From Candidatus Kuenenia stuttgartensis (GTDB lineage Bacteria > Planctomycetota > Planctomycetia > Planctomycetales > Planctomycetaceae): a stretch of 54,807 nt of DNA. The stretch is taken from contig CAMDPK010000025.1 in the NCBI GenBank assembly GCA_945904015.1, forward strand, positions 1 through 54,807, read 5' to 3'. Below, one piece after another: positions 15,343 through 24,503 of the stretch; the first letter of the stretch is position 1, and the number at the start of each line of letters is the position of its first letter. Below the pieces are notes generated by a model. That model searched no databases. It was not told the origin of the DNA and saw nothing but the letters and a program-made list of their open reading frames with translations. A program made the translations under genes and the position numbers.

Positions 15343-17754
15343 ATGCTTACCCTCCAACCACGTCTGAAAGTGTCGCTCGCCGGCTGGATGCTGCTGTTCG
15401 GCACGTCGGCACTGTTTGGAGCGGATCGAACGGGGGAGCAAATCTATCAGCAGGTATGCGCGTCGTGTCACGGGGCGAAGGGGGAAGGGACGACCGAGAG
15501 TTATCCGCATCCGTTGGTCGGCGAGCGATCGGTTGGAGAACTGACCGAGTACATCAGCAAGTCGATGCCGGAGGACAAGCCGGGAACGTGCGTCGGCGAG
15601 GATGCTCGCAAAGTTTCGCAGTTCATTCACGACACGTTTTATTCGCCGACCGCGCAGGCTCGGAACAAGCCGGTGCGAGTCGAGTTGTCACGGCTGACCG
15701 TGCGGCAGTATCGAAACGCGATCGCCGATCTGATCGGTAGCTTTCGTGGTGCCGGAAAACTTGAAGGTCAAGAAGGATTGCGCGGCGAGTACTTCAAGGC
15801 CCGTGGCTTTCGCGCCAACGCACGAGCGTTCGAGCGAGTCGATCCCGTCGTCGCCTTCGACTTCAAAGACAAAAGCCCAGACGACGAGAAGATGGAACCG
15901 CACGAGTTCTCGATCCGTTGGGAGGGTGCGGTGACGGCTCCCGACACCGGCGAGTACGAATTCATTGTGCGCACCGATCAAGCGGCCCGGTTGTGGATCA
16001 ACGATCTCAAGCAACCGTTGGTCGACAACTGGGTGCAGTCCGGCAAGGACACGGAACACCGCGAGTCGATCTTCTTGCTGGCCGGTCGGACGTACTCGCT
16101 GCGATTGGAATTCTCGAAGGCCAAGCAGGGCGTCGATGACAAGAAGGCCAAAGAGAAGCCGCCGGCTCCCGCGTCGATCTCGCTGGAGTGGCAGCGACCG
16201 CATCGCGTCGCCGAGGTGATCCCGGCTCGCTGCCTGTCGACCAGTCGGCCGAGCGAGGCGTTTGTCGTGACGACTCGCTTCCCGCCCGACGATCGCAGCG
16301 TCGGCTGGGAGAAGGCGACGTCGATCTCCAAAGAGTGGGATCAAGCCACAACCGATGCGGCGATCGACGTCGCGACGTTCGTCGCCACGCATTTTGAAGA
16401 GTTTGCCGGCACGAAGCGGGACGCGGCGGATCGCGATGAGAAGCTGAAAAGTTTCTGCCACCGTTTCGCCGAGCGTGCATTTCGGCGGCCGCTCGATGAC
16501 GAGCAGCGAAAAACCTTCGTGGATCGGTATTTCGTGGAGGGTGTCGAACCCGAAACGTCGGTGAAGCGAGTCGTGTTGCTGACGCTCAAATCGCCGAGGT
16601 TTCTGTATCGGGAACTCGGCAGCCAACAGCACGACGCGCCAGTGAGTGGTCAAGCCACAGGCGACTCCGACCACTCGCTGGCGCGTCGTGCTGGTTTCGA
16701 TCCCTTCGACGTCGCGTCGCGTATTTCGTTCGCGATGTACGACTCTCTGCCGGATCAAGCCCTGCTCGATGCCGCTGCGAAAGGGGAACTCAAGACGCGC
16801 GAGCAAGTCGCTCAGCACGCTCAGCGGTTGCTGGCCGATCCGCGCGCACGGTCGAAGCTGCGCGAGTTCCTGCTGACGTGGCTGAAGGTTGAGCATGTGC
16901 CCGACGTGTCGAAGGATTCGGAACGATTCCCGGAATTCAACGCGGTCCTCGCGAATGATCTGCGGACGTCGCTGGAGTTGTTCCTCGACGAAATCATCCG
17001 CAGCGACGAGGCCGATTTTCGACAGTTGCTGTTGGCGGACTCGGTCTACTTCAATGGCCGGTTGGCGAAATTCTATGGAGCCAAGATGGGTGAGTCGGAA
17101 CCGGCTGACGACGCTCCGTTTCAAAAGATCGAACTGGAACCGGAGCAGCGCGCGGGCGTGTTATCGCACCCGTATTTGATGGCAGGGTTCGCGTACACGG
17201 GGAGCAGTTCGCCGATTCATCGCGGCATCTTCATCGCCCGCAGCGTGCTGGGCCGGTCGTTGAGACCGCCGCCGGAAGCGGTCGCGCCGTTGGCTCCGCA
17301 TTTGCGGCCCGACCTGACGACTCGTGAGCGGGTTGCTCTGCAAACCAAACCGGAGTCGTGCCAATCCTGTCACGCAATGATCAACCCCTTGGGATTCACG
17401 CTGGAGCACTTCGACGCCGTCGGCCGATTTCGGAAAGAAGAGAACGGCAAGCTGGTCAACGCGACGGGAGCCTACCGGACTCGCAACGGCGAACTGCTGA
17501 ACTTCACGGGGGTCAACGACCTCGCCAAGTTCCTGGCCGACAGCCCGGAAACTCACTCGGCCTTCGTCGAACAGTTGTTCCACTTCCTGGTCAAACAACC
17601 GATCCGAGCGTTCGGTTCCAACACCCGCGAGACGCTGCGAGCCTCCTTCGTCAAAGACAACTTCAACATCCACCGCCTGATGGTCGAGATCATCGCGACT
17701 GCCGCGTTGACAACTAGCGAATCGAAACCGCAGACTCCTATATCCAGTCCGTAA
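15343..17754 (+). CDS. exported cytochrome c / PA14 / DUF1592-DUF1588-DUF1585 protein
   Basis: An 803-residue exported protein of the planctomycete DUF1592 family. A signal peptide ([16 protein letters not shown]) is followed by a c-type haem site CASCH (39-43) in a small cytochrome domain. Next come a DUF1587-like segment ([20 protein letters not shown]), a PA14 carbohydrate-binding-like region ([20 protein letters not shown]), then DUF1592, DUF1588 with a second haem-type CQSCH (673-677, [20 protein letters not shown]) and DUF1585. The frame opens at 15292, but 15343 places the signal peptide at the N-terminus. It is followed by a DUF1552 gene, the standard partner. A role in polysaccharide processing is suspected for such pairs but unproven. 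Residues of about 429-451 derive from a palindromic insert. Confidence 0.88.
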   Translation: MLTLQPRLKVSLAGWMLLFGTSALFGADRTGEQIYQQVCASCHGAKGEGTTESYPHPLVGERSVGELTEYISKSMPEDKPGTCVGEDARKVSQFIHDTFYSPTAQARNKPVRVELSRLTVRQYRNAIADLIGSFRGAGKLEGQEGLRGEYFKARGFRANARAFERVDPVVAFDFKDKSPDDEKMEPHEFSIRWEGAVTAPDTGEYEFIVRTDQAARLWINDLKQPLVDNWVQSGKDTEHRESIFLLAGRTYSLRLEFSKAKQGVDDKKAKEKPPAPASISLEWQRPHRVAEVIPARCLSTSRPSEAFVVTTRFPPDDRSVGWEKATSISKEWDQATTDAAIDVATFVATHFEEFAGTKRDAADRDEKLKSFCHRFAERAFRRPLDDEQRKTFVDRYFVEGVEPETSVKRVVLLTLKSPRFLYRELGSQQHDAPVSGQATGDSDHSLARRAGFDPFDVASRISFAMYDSLPDQALLDAAAKGELKTREQVAQHAQRLLADPRARSKLREFLLTWLKVEHVPDVSKDSERFPEFNAVLANDLRTSLELFLDEIIRSDEADFRQLLLADSVYFNGRLAKFYGAKMGESEPADDAPFQKIELEPEQRAGVLSHPYLMAGFAYTGSSSPIHRGIFIARSVLGRSLRPPPEAVAPLAPHLRPDLTTRERVALQTKPESCQSCHAMINPLGFTLEHFDAVGRFRKEENGKLVNATGAYRTRNGELLNFTGVNDLAKFLADSPETHSAFVEQLFHFLVKQPIRAFGSNTRETLRASFVKDNFNIHRLMVEIIATAALTTSESKPQTPISSP
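16627..16693. repeat. palindromic element inside the DUF1592 gene, family A
   Basis: Arms of 23 bp at 16627-16649 and 16671-16693 (core CACGACGCGCCAG and its complement CTGGCGCGTCGTG) pair with one mismatch. They are read in frame and give the residues HDAPVSG and SLARRAGF between the conserved YRELG and [11 protein letters not shown]. The same arms occur between genes at 13871-13937. Confidence 0.9.
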
Positions 17755-17857
17755 CCCCACCGGGCTTGCCCCGGTGGCTCGTGGGCTTTTGCACTACTCA
17801 ACCTCGAATCGAAGTAGTGCAAAAGCCCGCGAGCCACCGACGCAAGGTCGGTGGGGT
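17755..17857. repeat. long inverted repeat between the DUF1592 and DUF1552 genes
   Basis: An outer CCCCACC / GGTGGGG pair encloses arms around GGTGGCTCGTGGGCTTTTGC and GCAAAAGCCCGCGAGCCACC, with a short central loop. It starts right after the DUF1592 stop and ends about 30 bases before the DUF1552 start. It could act as an mRNA processing or attenuation structure between the two cistrons, which is inference. Confidence 0.88.
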
Positions 17858-17885
17858 GAGTGGCATCAAATCTCGGAGACATCCC

Positions 17886-19280
17886 GTGAGTCGAACTGCC
17901 CGACGTGAATTCCTCCGCGACCTGGGCCTCAGCGCCGCTGCGTTGCCGTTTGTGTTGAACCTGCCGAGTCTCGGTTTCGCGAATCAACAGGCTCGCAAGC
18001 AGCGGCTGGTCGTGATGTTCAGCCCGAACGGGGTCGTGCCGAAGACGTTTTGGCCGGATGAGGAAGGTTCGGAGTTCAAGCTGAAAGAAAGTCTCAGCCC
18101 GCTGGAGCCATTCAAGGATCGGCTGCTCACGCTGCACGGCGTCTGCGACAAGGTGCGAGGTGACGGCGACAATCACATGCGCGGCATCGGCTGCTTGCTG
18201 ACGGGAGTCGAACTCTTTCCCGGCAACATCCAGGGCGGCTCGCACACACCGGCCGGTTGGGCCAGCGGATTGTCGATTGACCAGGAGATCAAGAATTTCC
18301 TGCAAGCGAAGGAAGAGACTCGCACACGGTTCGGTTCGCTGGAGTTCGGCGTGATGGTCCCCGAACGGGCCGACACTTGGACGCGCATGTCGTACTCCGG
18401 GCCGAACAAGCCGATCACTCCGATCGACGATCCGTACCAGATGTTTTCCAAGCTGTACGGAAAGCTCAATGATCGCGAGAGCCTCAAGAGCATCCTCGAC
18501 GACTTGCAGGCGGATTTGAAGAAGCTCGCGTCGTCGGTCAGCGCCGAGGATCGACAGCTACTCGAAGAGCAAACCACGTTCGTGCGCGAACTCGAACAAG
18601 AACTGAAAGCGGACGCGACGCAAGCGGTTGGCCACGCGGTGCCGGAACTCGAACCGGGCATCAAGGAAGACAACGACAACATGCCGAAGCTGTGCAAGCT
18701 GCAAATCGACCTGATGGTCAACAGCTTCGCATCGGATTTCGCTCGCGTCGCGACGCTTCAGATCACGAATTCCGTCGGTCAGGCCAAGATGCGTTGGCTG
18801 GACATCAACGAAGGTCACCACGAAATCTCGCACAGCCCGGACAGCGACGAGAAGGCTCAAGAAAAACTGACCCGCATCAACAAGTGGTACGCCGAGCAGC
18901 TCGCGTATTTGGCGAAGCGTCTCGCGGAGACTCCCGAACCGGGAGGGCCAGGAAGTCTGCTCGACAACACGACGATCGTTTGGACGAACGAGCTAGGTAA
19001 AGGGAACTCGCACACGCTCGACAACATTCCGTGGGTGCTGCTCGGCAATGGTCTCGATTTCAAAATGGGTCGGGCCTTGAATTACGACAAGATACCTCCC
19101 AGCCGCGTGCTGAACGCGATCGATCAGGCGGCGGATTTCATTGCAGGCAAGTCGATCAAGCCGGGCAAGGTGGCTCACAACCGGCTGTTGCTGTCGCTGG
19201 CTCACGGCTTCGGGCACCACCTCACGAAATTCGGCAATCCCGACTTCTGCGGCGACGGCCCGCTTTCGAACCTCGTGTGA
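17886..19280 (+). CDS. DUF1552 family exported protein
   Basis: A 464-residue protein of the DUF1552 family, the constant partner of DUF1592 cytochromes in planctomycetes. The N-terminus [20 protein letters not shown] resembles a twin-arginine (Tat) signal followed by a hydrophobic stretch and cleavage region. Conserved family pieces include [26 protein letters not shown] and [20 protein letters not shown]. The start chosen is GTG at 17886, with CGGAGA seven bases upstream. The frame is open to 17766, but that part is made of the inverted repeat. Function is unknown, but the partnership and export signal suggest a shared periplasmic role. Confidence 0.87.
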   Translation: MSRTARREFLRDLGLSAAALPFVLNLPSLGFANQQARKQRLVVMFSPNGVVPKTFWPDEEGSEFKLKESLSPLEPFKDRLLTLHGVCDKVRGDGDNHMRGIGCLLTGVELFPGNIQGGSHTPAGWASGLSIDQEIKNFLQAKEETRTRFGSLEFGVMVPERADTWTRMSYSGPNKPITPIDDPYQMFSKLYGKLNDRESLKSILDDLQADLKKLASSVSAEDRQLLEEQTTFVRELEQELKADATQAVGHAVPELEPGIKEDNDNMPKLCKLQIDLMVNSFASDFARVATLQITNSVGQAKMRWLDINEGHHEISHSPDSDEKAQEKLTRINKWYAEQLAYLAKRLAETPEPGGPGSLLDNTTIVWTNELGKGNSHTLDNIPWVLLGNGLDFKMGRALNYDKIPPSRVLNAIDQAADFIAGKSIKPGKVAHNRLLLSLAHGFGHHLTKFGNPDFCGDGPLSNLV

Positions 19281-19402
19281 GTGGACGACGAGTGAATCGT
19301 CGTTGCGGATATCCGCTGGACACCATTAGGCGTGTGAAGTGGTAAGTCGATTTCACAGGTGACTAGAATCCCCGCCCGATTGATTCCGCGAGGGAGCCGT
19401 CC

Positions 19403-21001
19403 ATGCCGTTGACGAACGAGCAATTCACTCAGCGATTGATCTTGTCCGGCGTGATGGCCGAGGACGAGTTTCGCGTGTGGCTCGACAAGGTGCCCGCTCC
19501 TAAGAGACCGCGCGATGGGGAACAGCTCGCCCGCGAGTTGGTGAAGCGGAAGCAGCTTACAGCGTATCAAGCCCTGGAAATTTATTTGGACAAGGGTCAG
19601 TCGCTGGTGCTGGGAAATTATGTGGTGCTCGACAAGCTCGGTGAAGGCGGCATGGGGGTGGTTCTGAAGGCCGAGCATCGCCGCATGCGGCGAGTTGTCG
19701 CTCTCAAGGTGATTTCCGCCGAGGCGCTCAAGAATCGCGGAGCGATCCAACGGTTTGAGCGGGAAATGCAGGCCGTCGCGAAGCTGGAACATCCCAACAT
19801 CGTCGCTGCCTACGACGCCGATCAAGCGGGCGAAACACATTTCCTGGTGATGCAATTCGTGGAAGGCGAAGATCTCTCCGCGATCGTCAAAAGGTCGGGA
19901 CCGCTGGCGGTGGATCGCGCGGTGGACTGCGTGTTACAGGCGGCTCGCGGGCTGGAGTTCGCGCATCAGCACGGCGTGACCCATCGCGACATCAAGCCGC
20001 ACAACTTGCTGCTCAGCAAAGAGGGCGTGGTGAAGATTCTCGATCTCGGACTGGCTCGTATCGAAGACCCCACGTGTGCGACCCAAGAAGCCACGCTGAC
20101 TTCGACCGGCACGGTACTGGGAACGATCGACTACATGTCGCCGGAACAAGCGGAAGACACCAAGTCTGCCGACGCACGCAGTGACATCTACAGCCTCGGT
20201 TGCACTCTGTTTTATTTGCTGACCGGTCGAGTCCCGTTTCCTGGCGACACGGTGATGAAGCGTTTGATCGCGCATCGAGAAGCGGCGTTGCCTTCGTTGT
20301 TGGAGCATTTGGCAATTCAAAGCCGAAAGTCGCAAAGTTCGATCGCAGCCACGCTCGACGCGCGACTTTCAAGGCTCGACACGATCATACGCAAGATGAT
20401 CGCGAAGAATCCGGCGGATCGACACGCTTCAATGTCCGCCGTGATTTCCGATTTGCAGCGTTGTTTGACCGCTCCCGTGGAAAGAGTCGCTCCCGTGATG
20501 GTGGTCTCGGAGGAGTCCAGGCTCAACAGTTTTCTAGAAATGATCAGTGAACCCGACTACTCGGAATCGGCCGCCGGATCACAAACCGTGTCGCAACCCC
20601 GAAACTCCTTCGCCGAAGCACAAACCGTTCAATTTCAAGGGGACTCTTCGGAAACCGATCCCGCGCCGCTGCCGAGCGTCACCGAGTCGGTAAAACTCCG
20701 CAGGAAGAGGACGGAATGGTGGCGTGATCCAACAAAAATCGGAGTCATCTTCGCAGGCGTGCTGATGGTTTACGGCATCTGGTGGCTGGCAACTTCGTCG
20801 AGTCAGCCGACGGCCCCCAAAAACTACGAGAACAAGCCGCGCGAGAATAAGCCGATCAAGCGCAAGCTCACTTCCAACAGCCATCCGTCAATCGACGCGA
20901 CTGCCGAGCACTGGCGGACGGTGGTTGAATTCGGAAGATCACTCAAGTCTGACCGAGGCAACGCGGACACAGTTCACCGTATCACTGTGGAATTCGCCTG
21001 A
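19403..21001 (+). CDS. membrane-anchored Ser/Thr protein kinase (planctomycete type)
   Basis: A 532-residue Hanks-type kinase. An N-terminal helical region of about 70 residues (LTNEQFTQRLILSGVMAEDE) is typical of planctomycete kinases. The kinase domain has the glycine loop GEGGMGVV (80-87), Lys102 in ALKVI, HRDIKPHN (194-201) and DLG (214-216) where most kinases have DFG, then GTIDYMSPEQ. A single membrane helix (IGVIFAGVLMVYGIWWLA) follows at about 445-462, leaving only about 70 residues outside, much shorter than the sensor domains of many relatives. It has its own intergenic regions and no partner is evident. Confidence 0.9.
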   Translation: MPLTNEQFTQRLILSGVMAEDEFRVWLDKVPAPKRPRDGEQLARELVKRKQLTAYQALEIYLDKGQSLVLGNYVVLDKLGEGGMGVVLKAEHRRMRRVVALKVISAEALKNRGAIQRFEREMQAVAKLEHPNIVAAYDADQAGETHFLVMQFVEGEDLSAIVKRSGPLAVDRAVDCVLQAARGLEFAHQHGVTHRDIKPHNLLLSKEGVVKILDLGLARIEDPTCATQEATLTSTGTVLGTIDYMSPEQAEDTKSADARSDIYSLGCTLFYLLTGRVPFPGDTVMKRLIAHREAALPSLLEHLAIQSRKSQSSIAATLDARLSRLDTIIRKMIAKNPADRHASMSAVISDLQRCLTAPVERVAPVMVVSEESRLNSFLEMISEPDYSESAAGSQTVSQPRNSFAEAQTVQFQGDSSETDPAPLPSVTESVKLRRKRTEWWRDPTKIGVIFAGVLMVYGIWWLATSSSQPTAPKNYENKPRENKPIKRKLTSNSHPSIDATAEHWRTVVEFGRSLKSDRGNADTVHRITVEFA

Positions 21002-21065
21002 GTTCCACGTCAGGCGAACCATCGTTGCGGATCAATGAAACTGCCCTTGAAGGAGGACCATCAGC

Positions 21066-22073
21066 ATGAACTCCGTTCGTCTAGCCGGTTGGTGGAATGT
21101 TGCCCTGGGAGTTGTCGCCGGGGCGGTGCTGGTGAGTCTTTCGCCGTGGGCGATTGGCGATTCGAAGAAGGCTCCGGAAACTCCGATCGGCGAGCGGTGG
21201 TGGCCTTCCGAATTCGGAGCCGATGATCAGCGCGGGGCGACGAATCGGATCACGCCGCAGAAGGTGGTCCAGTCGGCGCAGCTCATCAAAGAGGGACGCA
21301 TTTTTCAACTCGGCCGTCTGTATGAGCACGGTATGCCGATCCCCGGCAAGCGGCACTTCAGCCTGACGATTCCCGGCCTGCCGACAGGATTGCCCACGGG
21401 CAAAAATCAGATCGTCTCGAACGATGAACTGGTCAGCGGAGAGATCGGCCAGGTCGGGACGCAGTTCGATGGGCTGGGCCATGTCGGCGTGCGCGTGGGC
21501 GGCGAGGACATCTTCTATAACGGCAACAAGCTGTCCGAATTTGGTGATCCGTACGGTCTGAAGAAACTCGGCGTCGAGAACGTCGGAGTGTTCTTCACTC
21601 GGGGAATTCTGCTCGACGTGTGCGGACTTCGGAAAGCCGATCGCTTGCCAAATGGGTATGTCATCTCGCCGGACGAGTTGCAGGCGTGTCTGGAAAAGCA
21701 GAAGCTCGAAATCCGTGTCGGTGACGTCGTGTTGATTCGCACAGGCCACGGCAAGCTGTGGATGAAGGACAACGCCGTCTACGGCGAAGGGGAGCCAGGC
21801 ATTGGTCTCGCCGCCGCGAAGTTTCTGACCGACCGCAAGGTGTCGATGATTGGAGCCGACACATGGGCCATCGAAGCGGTCCCGCACGAAGACAAGGAAA
21901 TGGCGTTCCCCGTGCATCAGTGGAACCTGACGCGAAACGGCGTGTATCACCTGGAGAATCTCGATCTCGAATCGCTCGCTGCCGAGGGCGTGCATGAGTT
22001 CTGCTTCGTCTTCAGCCCCCTGCGTTTGAAGGGAGCCACTGGATCGCCCGGCAACCCGATCGCCATCCGGTGA
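21066..22073 (+). CDS. exported cyclase-family hydrolase (kynurenine formamidase-like)
   Basis: A 335-residue member of the cyclase family (PF04199), metal-dependent hydrolases that include kynurenine formamidase and isatin hydrolase. A signal-type N-terminus (VALGVVAGAVLVSLSPWAIG) suggests export. Family landmarks are GTQFDGLGHVGVRV (in place of the HGTHxDxPxH of formamidase), GILLDVCG, VGDVVLIRTGHGKLW and ADTWAIEAVPHEDKEMAFPV followed by HQWNLTRNGVYHLENLDLE. The ribosome-binding site AAGGAGGA about 10 bases upstream is strong. It heads the stretch of catabolic-looking enzymes (LLM, Ldh, LLM, aldolase), but an inverted repeat of about 110 bp separates it from the first LLM gene. Confidence 0.85.
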   Translation: MNSVRLAGWWNVALGVVAGAVLVSLSPWAIGDSKKAPETPIGERWWPSEFGADDQRGATNRITPQKVVQSAQLIKEGRIFQLGRLYEHGMPIPGKRHFSLTIPGLPTGLPTGKNQIVSNDELVSGEIGQVGTQFDGLGHVGVRVGGEDIFYNGNKLSEFGDPYGLKKLGVENVGVFFTRGILLDVCGLRKADRLPNGYVISPDELQACLEKQKLEIRVGDVVLIRTGHGKLWMKDNAVYGEGEPGIGLAAAKFLTDRKVSMIGADTWAIEAVPHEDKEMAFPVHQWNLTRNGVYHLENLDLESLAAEGVHEFCFVFSPLRLKGATGSPGNPIAIR

Positions 22074-22087
22074 GAAAGTATCGCAAC

Positions 22088-22196
22088 CGCCACCCCGCTT
22101 GTGGGGGTGGTTCCCGCGCTCTGCAGCTACCACCTATCCTCGCGACGAACCGCTAGCTTCAGAGCGCGGGAACCACCGGGACAAGCCCGGTGGCGG
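22088..22196. repeat. long inverted repeat between cyclase and LLM genes
   Basis: Two roughly 50-bp halves, with arms GGTTCCCGCGCTCTG and CAGAGCGCGGGAACC and outer CCACCCCGC / GGTGGCGGG parts, are separated by a short loop near 22135-22150. The outer CCCCGGTGGC motif recalls the repeat at 17755-17857. Confidence 0.85.
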
Positions 22197-22220
22197 GAAA
22201 ATCATTTACGGAGCCACCAC

Positions 22221-23333
22221 ATGACCGACCGCGTTTCGCAGATCGACTACGGCATGTTCATCATGCCATTTCACTCGCCGGACAAACCGCTCGCGCAGGG
22301 GTACGACGAGGATTTGGAACTCATCGTGCTGGCCGAGGAACTCGGCTTCAAGGAGTTCTGGATCGGCGAGCATCACACGATGAAGTACGAGACGATCGTG
22401 ATGCCCGAAATCTTCATCGCGCGAGCGCTTGGCGAAACGAGCCGCATCCGGCTCGGACCGGCTCCTGTTTGTCTGAATCAGCATCACCCGGCACACGTCG
22501 CCAGCCGGCTCGCGTTTCTGGATCACCTGGCCAAGGGTCGGCTGAACCTGTGCTTTGGAAACGGCAGCGTGACGGCGGATCAAGAACTTTACGGAGTCGA
22601 TCCGAAAGATGGCGGAGCGATGGCACTCGAAGCGATCGACGTGATCCTCAAACTTTGGTCCACCGATCCGCCCTACGAACACAACGGACGCTTCTGGCAA
22701 TTCAAGCTGCGGGACAACGTCGATCAAGAGTGTTTGATCGGATTCATTCATCGTCCGCTTCAGCAGCCGCATCCGCCGATCTCCATGCCGGGCATGAGCC
22801 GCGACTCATTCAGCATGAAGTTCGCGGGGCAGCGAGGCTATCAGCCGTTCGCGCACTGCCTCGTGACGGGCAACGTCGTGGCGGATATGTGGCAGACGTA
22901 CGCGAACGCGGCGCAGGCCGCCGGTCGAGTCCCGCAGCGATCAGACTTCAAAGTCACACGATCCATCTTCCTGGCCGACACAACCAAAGAAGCGGTCGCC
23001 AGAGCACGCTCGAATTCTCTCGGCCAGAATTACGAGTACATCGGCGGACTGTTCGACAAAGGACTCGGCCGACGCATTTACAAACGCGATCTCGACATGC
23101 CGAACTCCGAATGCAACCTCGACTTTCTGATGACCGAACAGATCATCGCCGGCGATGTCGATGAAGTCCTGCGACGGCTGCTGCAACTGATCGAAGAGAC
23201 CGGCACGTTCGGGACGCTGGTCCTGATGAGCTACGACTGGGACGACAAAGCGAGCTGGGTCCACAGCATGGAGTTGTTCGCCAAGGAACTGATGCCGGCG
23301 CTCAATCGGGCGGTCTGTGCTGTAACAGCTTGA
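22221..23333 (+). CDS. LLM-class flavin-dependent monooxygenase (first paralog)
   Basis: A 370-residue bacterial-luciferase-like oxidoreductase that would use FMNH2 and O2. The TIM-barrel signature is clear: YGMFIMPFHSPDKPLAQGYD, LAEELGFKEFWIGEHH, ALGETSRIRLGPAPVCLNQH and AFLDHLAKGRLNLCFGNGSV. The start MTDRVSQ at 22221 follows GGAG by about eight bases. The upstream open frame is the inverted repeat. It is paralogous to the gene at 24500 (shared PVCL, HPAHVA/HPVHVA, FGTLVLMSYDWDD/FGSLVLVAHDWDD). The pair encloses an Ldh-type dehydrogenase. Oxidative attack on a ring or alkyl substrate is likely, but the substrate is unknown. Confidence 0.88.
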   Translation: MTDRVSQIDYGMFIMPFHSPDKPLAQGYDEDLELIVLAEELGFKEFWIGEHHTMKYETIVMPEIFIARALGETSRIRLGPAPVCLNQHHPAHVASRLAFLDHLAKGRLNLCFGNGSVTADQELYGVDPKDGGAMALEAIDVILKLWSTDPPYEHNGRFWQFKLRDNVDQECLIGFIHRPLQQPHPPISMPGMSRDSFSMKFAGQRGYQPFAHCLVTGNVVADMWQTYANAAQAAGRVPQRSDFKVTRSIFLADTTKEAVARARSNSLGQNYEYIGGLFDKGLGRRIYKRDLDMPNSECNLDFLMTEQIIAGDVDEVLRRLLQLIEETGTFGTLVLMSYDWDDKASWVHSMELFAKELMPALNRAVCAVTA

Positions 23334-23340
23334 GTGATGA

Positions 23341-23397
23341 GTAGACCGGACGCCCACGTCCGGTACGTCATTGTTCGGACGTAGGCGTCCGAACTAC
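23341..23397. repeat. palindromic element, family B, intergenic copy
   Basis: Arms GTAGACCGGACGCCCACGTC and GACGTAGGCGTCCGAACTAC face each other around a short centre. The GGACGTAGGCGTCC core is shared with the in-gene element at 12625-12676. Confidence 0.85.
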
Positions 23398-23435
23398 GCC
23401 TGCGATTCGGCCTCGCCAGAGGGAATCAACAACTC

Positions 23436-24503
23436 ATGAGCCGTCTGTTTCCCTCCAATGAGATCGCGAGCATCGGGACCAAACTGTTCATCGCCGCCGG
23501 AGCCGGCGAAGCTGAATCCCGCATCGCCACCGAATCGCTGATCACCAGCAGTCTGATGGGACACGACTCGCACGGGGTCATCCGGATTCCGGAGTACCTC
23601 GGATTTGTGGCGAAAGACTTGATCGTTCCCAACGCACTGCTGGCGATCGAACGCACCGGACCGACGACCGCGCGCGTGGATTGCGGTCGTGGTTTTGGAG
23701 CCGTGGGTGCCGAGCAGGCGATTCGCGTTGGGATTGAGATCGCGCGCGAACAACGAACGGCGTGTGTGATCACTCGACGCTGCAATCATGTCGGACGGCT
23801 GGGAGCCTGGGTGCAAATCGCGGCCGATCAGGGAATGCTCGCGTTGGCGACGTGCAATTCCCCGATCTATGGGCACGATGTGCTGCCGTTCGGAGGTCGT
23901 GACGGGCGATTGGGGACGAACCCGATCGCATACGGGGTGCCGACCGGCGGCGATCCGCTCGTCGCGGACTTTTCGACGTCCGTAGCGCCGGAGGGAAAGA
24001 TTCGGTTCGCCCGCAACGAGGGACGACCGGTGCCTGACGGCTGGATTCTCGATGCGAATGGCCAGCCGACGAACGATCCGAATGCGTTCTACGGCCCGCC
24101 GCGCGGAGGGATCTTGCCGCTGGGTGGCAGCGCGGGACACAAGGGCTTCGCACTGAGTCTGTTCGTCGAGATTCTCGGCAGCGCGCTGGCGGGAGTTGGC
24201 TCGCAAGACAAAGAGGTCTTCGGGAACGGCGTCTGTTTCATCGTGATTGATCCGTCGGCGTTTTGTCCGCTCGCTGAGTTTCGGCGGCTGATGGACGAAA
24301 CGGTCGCGTACATGAAATCATCTCGGCCCGCGCCGGGGGTCGAAGAGGTTCTGGTTCCGGGTGAACTCGAATTCCGCACGCTGCGACGGCGCGAACGTGA
24401 CGGCATCCCGGTCGACGATGCGACGCTCGCCGCCATGAGAAATCACGCGGAACGGCTGCAAGTCGATGTCGATGGTTTTCTCCTTCCGAAAGGGGCGGCA
24501 TGA
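23436..24503 (+). CDS. Ldh family (malate/L-lactate dehydrogenase type 2) oxidoreductase
   Basis: A 355-residue NAD(P)-dependent 2-hydroxyacid/2-ketoacid oxidoreductase of the PF02615 family. Marks are LITSSLMGHDSHGVIRIPEY (catalytic His region), AIRVGIEIAREQRTACVITR, NPIAYGVPTG and ILPLGGSAGHKGFALSLFVE. Relatives act on malate, ureidoglycolate, 2,3-diketogulonate or other hydroxyacids. The last four bases (ATGA) overlap the start of the second LLM gene, so it is cotranslated with it. It fits a step interconverting a hydroxyacid and ketoacid between ring cleavage and an aldolase. Confidence 0.87.
   Translation: MSRLFPSNEIASIGTKLFIAAGAGEAESRIATESLITSSLMGHDSHGVIRIPEYLGFVAKDLIVPNALLAIERTGPTTARVDCGRGFGAVGAEQAIRVGIEIAREQRTACVITRRCNHVGRLGAWVQIAADQGMLALATCNSPIYGHDVLPFGGRDGRLGTNPIAYGVPTGGDPLVADFSTSVAPEGKIRFARNEGRPVPDGWILDANGQPTNDPNAFYGPPRGGILPLGGSAGHKGFALSLFVEILGSALAGVGSQDKEVFGNGVCFIVIDPSAFCPLAEFRRLMDETVAYMKSSRPAPGVEEVLVPGELEFRTLRRRERDGIPVDDATLAAMRNHAERLQVDVDGFLLPKGAA

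Noticed and set aside
17766..17885. N-terminal extension of the DUF1552 protein
   Set aside because: The extra 40 codons are the inverted repeat; the GTG at 17886 has a ribosome-binding site and starts a Tat-like signal.
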